Shown piece by piece: positions 35,397 to 46,830 of a DNA stretch of 64,000 nucleotides (positions are counted from its first letter, which is position 1; every line of letters begins with the position of its first letter). This DNA is from Setoptus koraiensis (lineage: Eukaryota > Arthropoda): the NCBI GenBank assembly GCA_048013815.1, contig CM106585.1:19592001-19656000 (forward strand), in the 5' to 3' direction. The notes under the pieces are model-generated. The model made no database searches and was not told where the DNA came from. It was given only the letters and a program-made list of their open reading frames with translations. The translations under genes and the position numbers were made by a program.

Positions 35397-35508
35397 TCAA
35401 AATTTCAAAATTTTACATTCTCAAAATTTCAAAATTTTACATTCTCAAAATTTCAAAATTTCACATTCTCAAAATTTCAAAATTTCACATTCTCAAAATT
35501 TCAAAATT
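35397..35508. repeat. 24-bp AT-rich minisatellite
   Basis: Four to five copies of TCAAAATTTCAAAATTTTAC followed by ATTC, very well conserved, in GC-rich surroundings. Confidence 0.92.
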
Positions 35509-36584
35509 TGGCCCAGCGATAGCGATGCACGTGAGTCACTCACGGTGAGTGCGATACGCGAAAGTTGGGCAGAACAGGCCCGCCGCTACGAGGCGCAACA
35601 CACAATGTAGCCGCAATTTATATTGCACGGCGCGTCGGATGGGATAAATGGAAATAAAAATGCAAATCAGTTGACAGCGACGACGAGCGACAGGTGGCGA
35701 GCATTAATTAATTATGTTGTTGTAGTTGAATTGCGGTCGGCTCGCCCGCTCATAATGCTCGATAAGCGTATGCGAGCGCCTTGTGACAGCGATACTCAGG
35801 TGAACGATGCTTGTCGGATGCTCAAGTTGAAAAATTTTAAGTAAAACTCTCAAGTCTTGTCAAGTTTTCGACTCGAGCTCGTCGTTGTCGCCACCGTTGT
35901 CGCCGTCGTTGTCGCCGTCGTTGTTGTTGTCGTTGTTGTTGTTGTCGTTGTTGTTGCCGTCGCTGTCGTTGTTGGCAGTCGTTGTTGGCAGTCGTGCGAC
36001 GAGCGCCGCAACTGCGTCGTGTGCCATACCGGTGCCAGCGAACGCCATTCAGCCGGGCGATCAATGGCGCTTTATCCGCCGATCGCTTACCTGTGTCGTC
36101 GCTGCGATGAGCCAGCGCACACACATAAATAAACGTATAAATGTAAACAAACCGAGAGTATAAAACTAAATTAGTGTTTGTGTATCAACGCAGACAGTGG
36201 CACAGGTGGTTCGGAGAGCGGGGGCTGCTGGTGGCGGATCGGCACAGTTTAGAAATGACATCATTCGGTGAGTCGCTTCGCCGAGTCTAATTGCAGCCTG
36301 CGAGCTGCGTCTCTCGCCAGCGACGTTCGGGCTGGATCTCGAGAGCAGCTGATTCTCTGGCAAGACGAGCGGATTCTCTGGCAAGACGAGCCGATTCGCT
36401 GGCGAGTGGAGCCGATTCAGAGCGCGACTCGAGAGAAGCGACTCGAGAGAAGCGACTCGAGACAAGAGATTCGAGAGAAGAGATTCGAGACGAGAATAAC
36501 GACGCCAACGACGACGACCAAGGCCGACGGCGCGATCGTGCTCGTGCAGTTTCGCCGGCCAGCCAGCCCAATGTGACCGTGGCC

Positions 36585-36643
36585 TGCCGGCGTGTCGGTG
36601 GCACTGCAACCAACCAAACCAACCAACCACCGACACGCCGGCA
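36585..36643. repeat. Inverted repeat, 17-bp arms
   Basis: TGCCGGCGTGTCGGTGG and, after 25 nt of CAAC-rich spacer, CCACCGACACGCCGGCA. Confidence 0.9.
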
Positions 36644-36651
36644 CTCAATCG

Positions 36652-36790
36652 GCCGGCTGTCATAATGCCCAATCAGCTGGCTGTCACAATGCCAGATCGG
36701 CTGGCTGTCACAATGCCCAATCGGCTGGCTGTCACAATGCCCAATCGGCTGGCTGTCACAATGCCAGATCAGCTGGCTGTCGCAATGCAG
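36652..36790. repeat. 24-bp GGCTGGCTGTCACAATGCC minisatellite
   Basis: Six copies of ATCGGCTGGCTGTCACAATG followed by CCCA or CCAG. Confidence 0.92.
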
Positions 36791-39486
36791 CGGCCACATA
36801 GAACCCAAGAATGCCATAAATCATCGGCGAGACACGACCTAGCGTGGACGACACAACGCAACGCAACAACTGGTTGTGACGTAACTCCGCTAGCCGAGAT
36901 GTGACACACGAAGCCGTTGCGTGGAGCGGCGGCGCCGTCACGACCCCGCAACTACACTGGCTGGCTAGGTCCACAATGGCCCCAGGATATCATCGCGTGA
37001 TATTGTCGCGGGCGCACGCCAACCCGACCGATCCGCAGCGGCCAGACCGCAGCGGCCGATCCGCGGCGGCCAGTCCGCAGTGTGCACATCCTCGAGCGTG
37101 CCCGATGCGATCTAGTCCACGGCTGCTATTTAGACCACTGTGGTGGTCAGACTGTGACCGTCGGAGCCGGGCAACAATTGCAGCCGAGTGGAGGAAAACC
37201 TTGAATTAACTCGGACAGCGCACACACAAACAAATTGTCACTTGCTGCTAAAAATTGTCCCTGTCCGTCCGTCGGTCAGCTCGAGCGACCGCGCTCAGCT
37301 GACTGGGCGGACAAGGACAATTTGCGCCCGGGCCGGTCGCATTGCGGCGCACACGTGCGTTGTTGTGCTGCGATTGTGATTGTCGGGCGGCGATTGTCGG
37401 GTGGCGATTGTCGGGCCGCGATTGTCGGGCCGGCCGGCCGCTCAGCTGTCGCCGTGATTAATGCAGATTCATTGGGCGCCCGGCAGGCAGCTCAACTCGA
37501 GAGTCTCGAGCTGCGAAGCTCAATCGAGATTCTCAACTCGATTTGAGATCGCCCATGGTTGCCCGGCCGACAGTTGAGTAAATTATCGCGCAAATTTTAG
37601 TTGCTCAAATAAATATTATTGGCTGAATAATATTTATCAAAACAGTGGCCGTTTGAATCATTAACTCTCTGACTAATGAACGACAGTCAGCCTTGATTCG
37701 GCCCGATGGGTGCACTGAGAAAGGTGCTGTTCGTTTGTGCGGGTTTTGGCTGCACGCCCACGCATCACGGAAAACGGCCCGTCACAGCGACCCGTCCAAG
37801 CGACCGCGACTGAACGAGCTCGCACTGATAACCCTAAACAGCGTTAGTTTTGTTGTTACACTTGTCGCCCGACGCCGGCCAGTTGACAACTGTCGACACT
37901 GTCGCCCGATAATATTAATAATATAATAATAATATTATCTGTCCGGTTGGTGATATCATAATTACTACACGCGATAATATTAATTGACAGCGCGCAAACA
38001 ACAATATCGTCGTTAATATTGATAATTAATTAACTTATCGTTAATTATCGTCATGGATCTAGCCAAATCAGTGGGCCGCACAAGACGGCTGAAGGGAGCC
38101 GGACATGGATGACAAATGGCAACCGCTTGCAAGCATCGCCAAGTGAACGGCCGGCCGATTGAACGGCGCGCGATCGCGAGTCTCGATGGCGACGCGGCCC
38201 AGTGCGGCCAAATTGAGCGGATATCGGCCAATTTGGCCGCACCGGATATCGGCGCCCGATCGGCGCCCGATCGGCGCAGATTATTCACTCAAACCGTTTG
38301 AGTCGAACCGTTTGAGCAAACGCTCGGTTGTGGCGCGTTCCGGCTTGCGCGCATTCGTCTAAATGTGTCATTCATTTGAAATAAATCATTTCTGTTTGAG
38401 CTGCTGTGGCGATATGATAATTGTTTGCTTTGGTCGTGCCAATGTCACTGCTTCGCTCTCCCGTCTCACCTGTCGCTGTCGCTCGCTGACAACCAGCGAG
38501 CAGCTTTTATCGCGTTCGACAGACTATCAGTGACGATTGTTTTCGGCGGAACGTTTCCGAGATTTTTATCTCGCTCACAAGTTGAGAGTCACTGACAAGT
38601 TGTCAGTCGCTGCTCGCCTGACACTTGTTTGTCGGTGACGCGTTTGCCATTCGCAATTGTCAGCGGACGAAGCAGCGACTCGAGCATTCTCGAATGAATT
38701 AAATTGGCGGGCCGCCGCCATCAATTAGTCGTCGTCGTGGCGGCCATAAAACAAACAAACTCGATGGCAATTGTCTCTGTCGTCGCGAGCTGTTTGTAAT
38801 CTAGATAAAACAAGTGTTTTGGCGTCGGAGGGGCTTTGTTGTCGCGGGCGCATTTACGCCCGTATTAATGCTCGTATTTACGCTCGTATTCGAGCTCGTA
38901 TTTATGCTCGTATGTCGCGCGTATCAACATGTCGTGTTTTTATGTTTCTGGTTGAGAAACATAAAAAACATTCGCAGATATTACATTGTTTTTTCTGTAT
39001 AATCAATGTAATCTCTGGCCTCACACAATTGTCGCGGCAGCGAGCGATTTGCATCACCGTCGGCCACCTCGACGACGGTTATCGACACTTAATTAGGCTC
39101 ATAATTTAATAATAATTTAACCCGTCCACGCCGGCCTTCGAGCTTCTGTCGCTGCTGGCTTCTGTTTTCGCTGGCTTCTGTTTTCGCTGGCTTCTGTCGG
39201 CTTATCGGCGCCGCCATCAACAGGTAGCTCGCAGGCAGTTTGCCGGGTATCTAGAAGCCACTTGGAAAGAATGCAAGCTCGACTAGCAAGGCAAAGAACG
39301 CGCCGCAGTAACAATGAACAAGGTAAAAGATGCTCGCCGAGTGCGACTCGTCGCAGCGCTGGTCATTATCGGCGCGATTCGGCCGAATTTGCCCGCCAGT
39401 GTTATTGGCCCCTGACATTGGCGCCGCTGCAGCCCGTGACCCCAAGCGCCTAACCCTTTGCGCATGACTCTGCGGTTCGCTGCTGC

Positions 39487-39650
39487 GCCCTGGGGTCACC
39501 TGAGCTCTTCGCGGCTCGCCTGAGCTCTTAGAAGCTCACCTGGGCTCTCAGAAGCTCGCCTGAGCTCTCCGCAGCGCGCCTGAGATCGCCGCAGCGCGCC
39601 TGAGATCGCCGCAGCGCGCCTGAGATCGCCGCAGCGCGCCGCAGCGAACC
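39487..39650. repeat. 21-bp CGCCTGAGATCGCCGCAGCG array
   Basis: A left part of CACCTGAGCTCTTCGCGGCT-like units grades into exact CGCCTGAGATCGCCGCAGCG units. Confidence 0.88.
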
Positions 39651-42600
39651 GGTAGCGCCGACGTCAATGTCAGCGGCTTCGCTACTCTCACTGGCCGCTT
39701 ATCTAATCTTCCGGATCGCGGCTATTAATTACGCCTAGTTTTCGTTTCTTTGTTTACTTTCTGCTCGCCCGTCTGTTGGCTTGTTCGCCGGCTCACCGAA
39801 TCACCGGCTCGGCCGGCTCGGCCGGCTCACCGAATCGCCGGCTCGGCGGGCAATATCCAGCAGCAATATGCAACAGGCGACGGCCGATGGGCGACGGGCA
39901 ATTCATCATTGCCGGCTGGTTGCATGGCGCTTCTTTCTCGTCGTTGTCGCCCAAAAGCCAGCGCTGCAAAATACGCCGCCGAACGAAGGTGATCGCCTCG
40001 AGATAACGCACGACACTGAAAGGGTGTCGATGTCGACAATTACTCTCTCGCAGATAATGAAAATAGTTTAAAAATGGTCGCACACACACACACTGTGTAT
40101 AATGGTAATTTAATGATGAGCCTTTTAAACTTAATTAATGCCACTTAATGGCCAGCCAAGCAGCCGGTGCGAGTGTGCCAGCGATGAAGCAAGTACCCAA
40201 ACTTCTTTTGCCGGCGCCAACAAACTCTAAAACTGCTAGAAGCGGCAGCCAAAAATTTAAGCTGAAAATTCAAGCTGAAAATTCAAGCTGAAAATTCTAG
40301 CTTAAAATGGTATTTGCATGGTGTGCACTTGTTGTGGTACGTGGAAAAATAGCACTTAAAATAGTCAATGAAGTACACGAACATCGACACCAGCAACTAC
40401 AAACAATAATTTTCATATCTGCTCTCTCTCTCGTTTTAATGACTTAACCGGCTTCCAGAAGCTTGTTGTAGCAAAATAACAACAGGTAAGAGCAACAAGC
40501 AAAGAATTGCACCTGTCGTTGGTCGATCGACTTGGCCGTTCCTGTTTCGGCTTCTTCCTCGTCGCACTGCCACTATTATTAGTGCTAGTCAACATTACTT
40601 TACATTGCACAAATTTTCAACAACAACAGCACACAACAAACAAACTTTTCATTTTGGCAACAGCGATGGTGAAAAGTTTTCAGTAAACTCTTTAAAACGC
40701 CAGACGCGTAGTGTAATATAAATAAATTTAAAATGCATAATAAGATAAAATTAATAATAATTTTATCTCATCTTAAACGCACTCTGGTCGCGCAACTATC
40801 TCGCAGTTGGCGCCACCAATTCAGTTTAATTTTTTTTCCAGTTAAATCACGCCACTGCTGGTCGCGGCACTACCGAAATCAATTGTATCATACAATTTGT
40901 ATGACTTGGTGATAAAATAAAATGATGAAAATATAAAATTGCTCGCCTATGGCCCGCTCACCGATGAGCATCCGCGCACCGAGATAAACATGAACATCTC
41001 ACTCGACCATATGTCGCGATGTGTCGCAATCCATCAGTGATTATGTGATTAATGATCACTGATTATGCACTCGATTATGAACTAGATCATTTCATCATCG
41101 ATTTTGTCGGACTGTTGGCTGCCTCTACCGGCAACCACTCGAGCATAAACATTTTACCGGGTCTGGATATACGAACTTGCAGAAGCGAGCGTATTCCGTT
41201 TTTTCTTTCGCACAAATCGGCTAGACATTGTCTAGTAGTTTGTCTAGTAGACAAACAGCGAAATGAGCATCGTTTCGGTAGCGAAAATTCCATAAATTCC
41301 TAGTGAATTCAATCTGTTTGAGAGTCTGTCACTCGAATCACATTTGGAGCGGTCAGCATTGACGTTTCGTCGATGGCTGTTGGTATAAAGATGAAAAATC
41401 ATCGATTTCTTTGCCCGTTCATTTCTATTCCGTTCATTCCTGTGATTGATCGCAACCTGCAAGCACTTGCACTGTCAACAAGAGAACATGATATGACATA
41501 ATATAATAATAATTATAATCATGTGCTCTGGTTGCTGTGAGATACCATCGGTTATCAATCAATTGCCAGGCAATCAGCAGCGCAGTGAATTGCTAACAAG
41601 TTACTCACAATTGCAACTTACAATTTGTAAGTGAGTTAATGCTGACACTAATCATTAGTGACTAATGTGATGCAGCGAGCATTATGACGCCATAACGGTA
41701 GCAAAACGGTCATCAGTTACAATTACATCAACTTTTATTTCTGCAATAATAAGCTAGTTACTATTCATTGTTGCATAATATTATCGGTGCCTATCGTCGG
41801 TATCGATTCACGAGTGTCTACGGGTGAAGACGAGTTGTTGATTGCAGTTTGTTGTCAGGTGCTTGCAATCTGACAAGTGGCAGCGAGAAGAGTTTATTTA
41901 TTGTCAGTGTTTGCGTTACATTTTTCTGTTTCTTTTTTTGTTCATTATGTAACGGCGTTTCGTGTTGCGATCGTGATCCAGATAAAATCTGAAACCAGAC
42001 GAGCCAACGAGCAACGTTGATCGATCTCGATGTGATGCCAGGCATTCTTTGCGGGTCGCCAACGCACCAGCGCTCGTTCGTTGATGTTGCGTTCGAATAA
42101 CCGTATAACCGTTACCTTTCGTTAGTACATGATACATACTACCTATGTTACGCAATCAACATCGTAATCAATCTATCTCAATCAACATGATAGCTGGCAA
42201 CAAGAGCATTGTGTGGTTGTTGAGTGGTTGAAAAGAACAAGGCCATTTGTAATATTTGCATAACATGTTCGCATTGTTTATAGCGCGCACTATTTTTATT
42301 TTTCGCTTATTTTTATTTTTATTTTGATTTTTAATTTTAATTTGGATTTTGATTTCAAGTTCGAATCTTTGTTCGTTGCAAGCCAATCAACAAGGCGCAC
42401 GACGACAATGCCCGATTGAGACATCTCGCTGTTATCAAACAATTGCAACAACAACAACAACAGCAGCAGCAACAACAAATGAACCGTGTCATCGCCTAAA
42501 TTAGATCATCATCATCATCCCGTTTCGCTTCCTCATTGTCTCATTGGCGCGCATAACACCGGCGTTGGTCGCGCGACGCCGACAGATTGCGCAACATGCG

Positions 42601-43205
42601 CACTTGCTTGCTTATATAAAACACGATACACATAATGAACGGTTGTTATGCAACAGTTGTTGCGCAATAACGTCGCGCCAATTGTTGAAATCATTTGAAT
42701 AATGGAACGCAAATTGGTTAGAGCGGCGCAGCGGATGATTAGATGGCCACTTGATAGTGACCACTGCGTTGCAACAACACGGACAACAACACATGATGAA
42801 TGATCGCCGCTGAAAATGTATGCTGCAAATCAATCATTGTTGCTCAACAACAATAACCGCCCAACGGATAAATACAAATTTTCAGAGGCTCATCAAATTT
42901 GTTTCACCTGTTGCCTGGGCTGCTGCTGCCGCTGTTGGCGTTGTTTCTAGAGCGCCGCTGCGATTTCCGCCGGCCAACGTCGAGTAGTGTCCCAATCGAT
43001 GACGGACAATGGACATGGCACGCAGATCTAATTAAGATCAGCGCTGCGGCTAATTCCCGCCGCACAACTCAATACTGTACCTTTGTTTCCGTCCCTGGCC
43101 GGTCGTTTCGGATATTCGGTCAGCGGGCTGCGGTCGGCGTCTCGGTGAGCCGCTCAATGTTGTTATTTTTGTTGCATTTGTCGAACGGGCCGCGCCAACC
43201 CGACA

Positions 43206-43282
43206 GCAACAACAACAGCGACAACAACAACAACAACAACAACAACAGCGACAACAACAATAACAACAACAACAACAGTGCC
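43206..43282. repeat. CAA/CAG triplet tract
   Basis: Array of AACAAC with AGCGAC interruptions. Confidence 0.88.
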
Positions 43283-44629
43283 AAGTGTAACAAGTGTCGG
43301 TTGATCAATATCAGCGGGAGCCGCTTCTTCGTTGCGGCATCCGCTAGCACGGCTCGGCCAGTCAAATTGTGAACGATTTTAACCGAAGTTGCAAATTGTC
43401 GATATCCGACCAAACGTCCCATCAACAATTGCGTGTCGACTGCCGGCCGGCACTTGACCGGTCGCCGCTCGGCCGGTGCCAGCTTGACGCGCGGTTGCCC
43501 TCCCGTTTGGCGCTGGCCGGTCGGTCGGTCGGTCCGAGTGGTCAGTTTGCCAAATAGGAAGGAAGCCGTGTCGTCATCATTCATCGTCGTCGGCCATCAT
43601 GATAATCAACATCATGTTGCAGTTTTGTTTGTTGCCACTGGCCGCCAGTTCACGTTGCGAGTGTTGTGGCCGGGCCGGCCACTCGGGCCACTGGCGACGC
43701 ACTCGAAATCAAGGTGAAACAAATTAGAGCAAAGTTGCAAATCGATGCAGCCGCCGTCTCGTTCGCATTCCATTTACAGCTGACCACTAACCACTGACCG
43801 TTTATTCAATTGGATCGGTTGACGAGCGATGCGTACATGCCCATACTGCGGCCGCGCTTGGGAACCGCCGTTAAGATATATTATATAATATATATATTTA
43901 TTTTCAGTTTTCAGCTCATCGCCTCTCGGTCGGCCATCAATAATGTGGACGCGCAAAGCTGACAACAGCAAGTGCAACAACTAATAACTGTCTCGGCTCT
44001 CGGCTCTCGTCGCGCCTCCGCGGCTCGCCTTACCTGCTGGCAGCAACTGCAACAACAACAACAGTTGGCCGCAGCAATAACCGGACATCATTACCGTTAC
44101 AACAAGCCAGAATAAATGATGAGAACGGGCACACATTTTGTTGTCTATTGTCATGGTGCTCGGTCATCATCATCATCAGCAGCAGCAACCGAGGCGACTT
44201 CTTGTTTTGCCGTGAGTCTTGTGAGTGGTCATCAGCGCCACTAGCAAACGGTTTGCCCAACTGTCAATAGTTGATAGTTTGTCGATCGGCGCTGGTGGCC
44301 GCCACACTGCTAATGGACTTTTTTTTGCATTCTCTCTCGGCTCGCTTTACCTGGCTAACTCCTATTTTTTCCTGGCTCTTCTGGGTCAATTTTGCCATTT
44401 TTGCAAGCGCCATTTCGGTCGCAACACTCGCCTCACTAGCTGGCCGTAATAGATCAAGGATCAGTCAAGTTTCCGTTGGCAACCACGACCACCGCATGAT
44501 ACGACACTCGGTGCGTATGCACTTGCTATTTCCGTTTTTTGCCCCTCTCCTCCATTTCTGATTTATTCTTTTCTTTTGTCATCAACGCACAACATCATCG
44601 TTTGAATACCATTTAGGGTGGTCATCTCT

Positions 44630-44631
<2 letters not shown>

Positions 44632-44662
<31 letters not shown>
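44632..44662. repeat. (GT)n microsatellite
   Basis: Pure TG run of about 15 units. Confidence 0.9.
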
Positions 44663-44663
<1 letters not shown>

Positions 44664-45303
44664 GCGGTGTGATGCAACAACAAGGAAACGATGATCATTA
44701 TCATTATTATTGTTTAAAAACTATAAGTAGTGTGGCCGAAGTGATGATGATGATGATGCAATAGCTCAACAACAACAATGCAGGCGCATGCACTGACAAA
44801 TGGCCGCAGACAAAAAAGGCGACAAGTGATCATTTTTTCTTTGTTCTTTCCTTGCGTTTTTATCTTCTTTTATTATCATTATTATTATTATTATTTTGTT
44901 TTATTCTTTCTTCTCTTACGCTCACTGCTGGTGCACTGATTCCGCTAACCGCTCTGCCCATCTCACTCAATTCAATAATTGTTGCGCAATCGTTAGCTCG
45001 CCAATCGCTCGAGCAATCGATTGTAGCAGCAACAGCAGCCGCTTGCCAGATCGTCATCATTATAATCAGCTGATGCCATCTAAAAGGATAGTGATAATAT
45101 AATGACGAGTTTCATGACGAGTGGATGCACTCCACAATATGACATAACAGTTTAGTAATATTGTAATAGTGTTGCTAATAATGATAATTGTTGAAGGAGC
45201 CTGAATAAAGCAGAACCTTCGGAAATAACAGCAACAACAACAGAACAGCAGAAACTATTGACTGACACAACTGACGATCCAAGATCAAAAATTAAAATCC
45301 ACG

Positions 45304-45699
45304 ATGCCCATATTCAAACTGCAAACCAATCTCGCTGCCAGCGCAATACCAACTGGCTTCAAATTTGATGTGGCCACACTGCTGGCCAAAATATTCTCCA
45401 AACCTGTCGATTGGATGCTGGTCAATGTGCTCGCCAATCAAGACATGAGCTTTGGTCTCGACGACAAGCCGGCCTGCTTAATTGAGGTGGAATCAATTGG
45501 AGTGATCGATAGGGAAATAAACAAGTCACACTCCAAACACATCATGCAATTTATAACCGAAAAGTTGAACATACCCCATGAGAAAATTTATATAACTTTT
45601 CGCGATTTGGCCAAACAAAATGTCGGCTACATGAGTACAACGTACGATGACGACAATCTCAAAACGCTGATAGCCAAGTATGTCGATAAGTCAAATTGA
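45304..45699 (+). CDS. MIF: Macrophage migration inhibitory factor family protein
   Basis: Single-exon protein of 131 residues; vertebrate MIF has 115. MIF forms trimers with a tautomerase pocket between subunits, and in arthropods it is used as a secreted or cytosolic signalling factor. The catalytic proline follows the initiator Met (MPIFKLQTN). Lys33, Ile65 (ESIG) and Tyr96 (KIYITF) of the pocket are present at the expected positions. The Asn usually at 98 is Thr here, so substrate specificity may differ. The CxxC redox motif of vertebrate MIF is absent; one Cys, Cys58, lies there. A tail of about 16 residues (DDDNLKTLIAKYVDKSN) extends beyond the usual end. There is no signal peptide, as is normal for this family. 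The ATG is the first in the transcript region and an AATAAA follows at 45767. Confidence 0.93.
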   Translation: MPIFKLQTNLAASAIPTGFKFDVATLLAKIFSKPVDWMLVNVLANQDMSFGLDDKPACLIEVESIGVIDREINKSHSKHIMQFITEKLNIPHEKIYITFRDLAKQNVGYMSTTYDDDNLKTLIAKYVDKSN

Positions 45700-46128
45700 T
45701 TGTTGCCAGTATTCGCAACTGTTTGTATCCCAACTTTGTAGTTTGTTTGCCATCTGTTGATTGCCCAATAAATTGTCAGACCGTCGCCAAATGTCCACGA
45801 TGTAGACCTGACCATATATCCGGCTAGATTCGTTCTTTTGACAACAACAACACAAAATTTGACTGGCCTCCAATATGACAAGGCTGAAATAAGTGAAAAT
45901 GATACACTGGAGGTGCACACCAATATCCGCCCTAGCCGCACCGACCTGGTTCGGCCCGATGTTTAGTTGAATTTCGCGCCCCAATCGAATGTTTATCACT
46001 TGTGTTTTGCACATGTGAATGGCGGCACGATCTAGATTTCGCAGATATCATGTAGTCAGCAACGACAACAACAATTATGGACCGATATATTTGAGTCAAG
46101 CTAATTATTTTCATCATATGATAGTGTC
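45700..46128. other. MIF 3' UTR and POLR3G upstream region
   Basis: A 429-bp gap between two genes on the same strand. It holds the MIF poly(A) signal and, presumably, the POLR3G promoter. Minus-strand frames at 45627-46014 read locally like protein but overlap the MIF coding end and match no family I know, so they are not called. Confidence 0.5.
45767..45772 (+). terminator. Poly(A) signal AATAAA of MIF
   Basis: AATAAA lies 68 nt after the MIF stop codon, in the context GCCCAATAAATTGTC. Confidence 0.6.
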
Positions 46129-46830
46129 ATGTCGAGAAATAGAGCGCCAACGGCCGCAACTAAATTTGGCACTTCCAAGTTCGATATACCACCGCCAAAA
46201 TCCGAGCCATTGCCATTATATCCACTGTTAGAAACAAAGCCAGCACCCTTGGACTTCAGTGACTATGCTCTGAGTTTGGCTGCCACAGACAGAAGTCTCA
46301 TTAATATATTCCGAAAGTCAGCAGACTATCTTGAATTTCCCTGTAAGAAACCAAAAATAGAAAGGTACGAAGTTAAGGATTTGTCCAAGAATGACCGCTC
46401 TCGCAATAAGAACTCATTTGATAACATATGCGGCGATATTGATTTGACTTTCTTCCCCGAGGAGTTGTTGCCTAGAAAAGCAATGAAATCCAATTCGAAG
46501 AAGAGCAAAATCGATAGAATTTTCAATCTCCTCGATGAACTTGAGGTTGAAGAAAATAAAAGACCAAAAGCCAAAAGAGCCAATCCGAACGATTTACGTG
46601 ATGTTAAACCATCTACATCAGCCCTGATACCTCAGGAACCCGATGAAGATGAGGAGGAAGGTGAAGAGGATGCTGAGGAAGATGTCGAAGAGGGAGACGA
46701 GGAACTTAATGAGGAAGCCGAAGACGATGAAGATTTGGAGGCTGGAGGAGACTATATTGATACATATTTTGACAATGGTGAGGGCTACGAGGATAATGAC
46801 GATGACGGGGATGAAGGGCCTATGTATTAG
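46129..46830 (+). CDS. POLR3G: RNA polymerase III subunit RPC7 (POLR3G/POLR3GL type)
   Basis: Single-exon protein of 233 residues, near the usual 220. RPC7/RPC32 is part of the RPC3-RPC6-RPC7 subcomplex of Pol III that helps initiate tRNA and 5S rRNA transcription in the nucleus. The N-terminal part has KFDIPPPKSEPLPLYPLLETKP, the proline-rich stretch of the family. The middle has a basic region (KSNSKKSKIDR). The last 70 residues are an acidic D/E tail ending DYIDTYFDNGEGYEDNDDD, closely matching the NDYINSYFEDGDDF ending of vertebrate POLR3G. The stop codon overlaps that of the convergent WDR75 gene by 4 bp, so the 3' UTR must lie inside WDR75 coding DNA; AATAAA is at 47007. Confidence 0.88.
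   Translation: MSRNRAPTAATKFGTSKFDIPPPKSEPLPLYPLLETKPAPLDFSDYALSLAATDRSLINIFRKSADYLEFPCKKPKIERYEVKDLSKNDRSRNKNSFDNICGDIDLTFFPEELLPRKAMKSNSKKSKIDRIFNLLDELEVEENKRPKAKRANPNDLRDVKPSTSALIPQEPDEDEEEGEEDAEEDVEEGDEELNEEAEDDEDLEAGGDYIDTYFDNGEGYEDNDDDGDEGPMY

Larger units (their letters stand above)
23934..45303. other. Gene-poor upstream region (21 kb), no gene supported
   Basis: Between dumpy and MIF I see no frame with recognisable domains or a convincing exon chain. The stretch to about 39.7 kb is moderately GC-rich and full of minisatellites (listed separately), CA/GT and CAA/GTT tracts and perfect hairpins. From about 40 kb it becomes AT-rich with fewer repeats. It may hold enhancers of dumpy or undetected small exons. 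A possible first coding exon on the minus strand near 40.5-40.6 kb is noted under findings. Confidence 0.5.

Noticed and set aside
41052-41303. Plus and minus frames around 41.05-41.30 kb
   Set aside because: Both strands open, short, no recognised domain.
42899-43372. Plus frame starting with a leader-like MFHLLPGLLLPLLALFL
   Set aside because: The leader is followed by unrelated text and a CAA-tract poly-N run; there is no promoter or domain support.
44852-45073. Hydrophobic frame MRFYLLLLSLLLLLF
   Set aside because: Arises from an ATT/CTT-rich tract; the rest is not conserved-looking.
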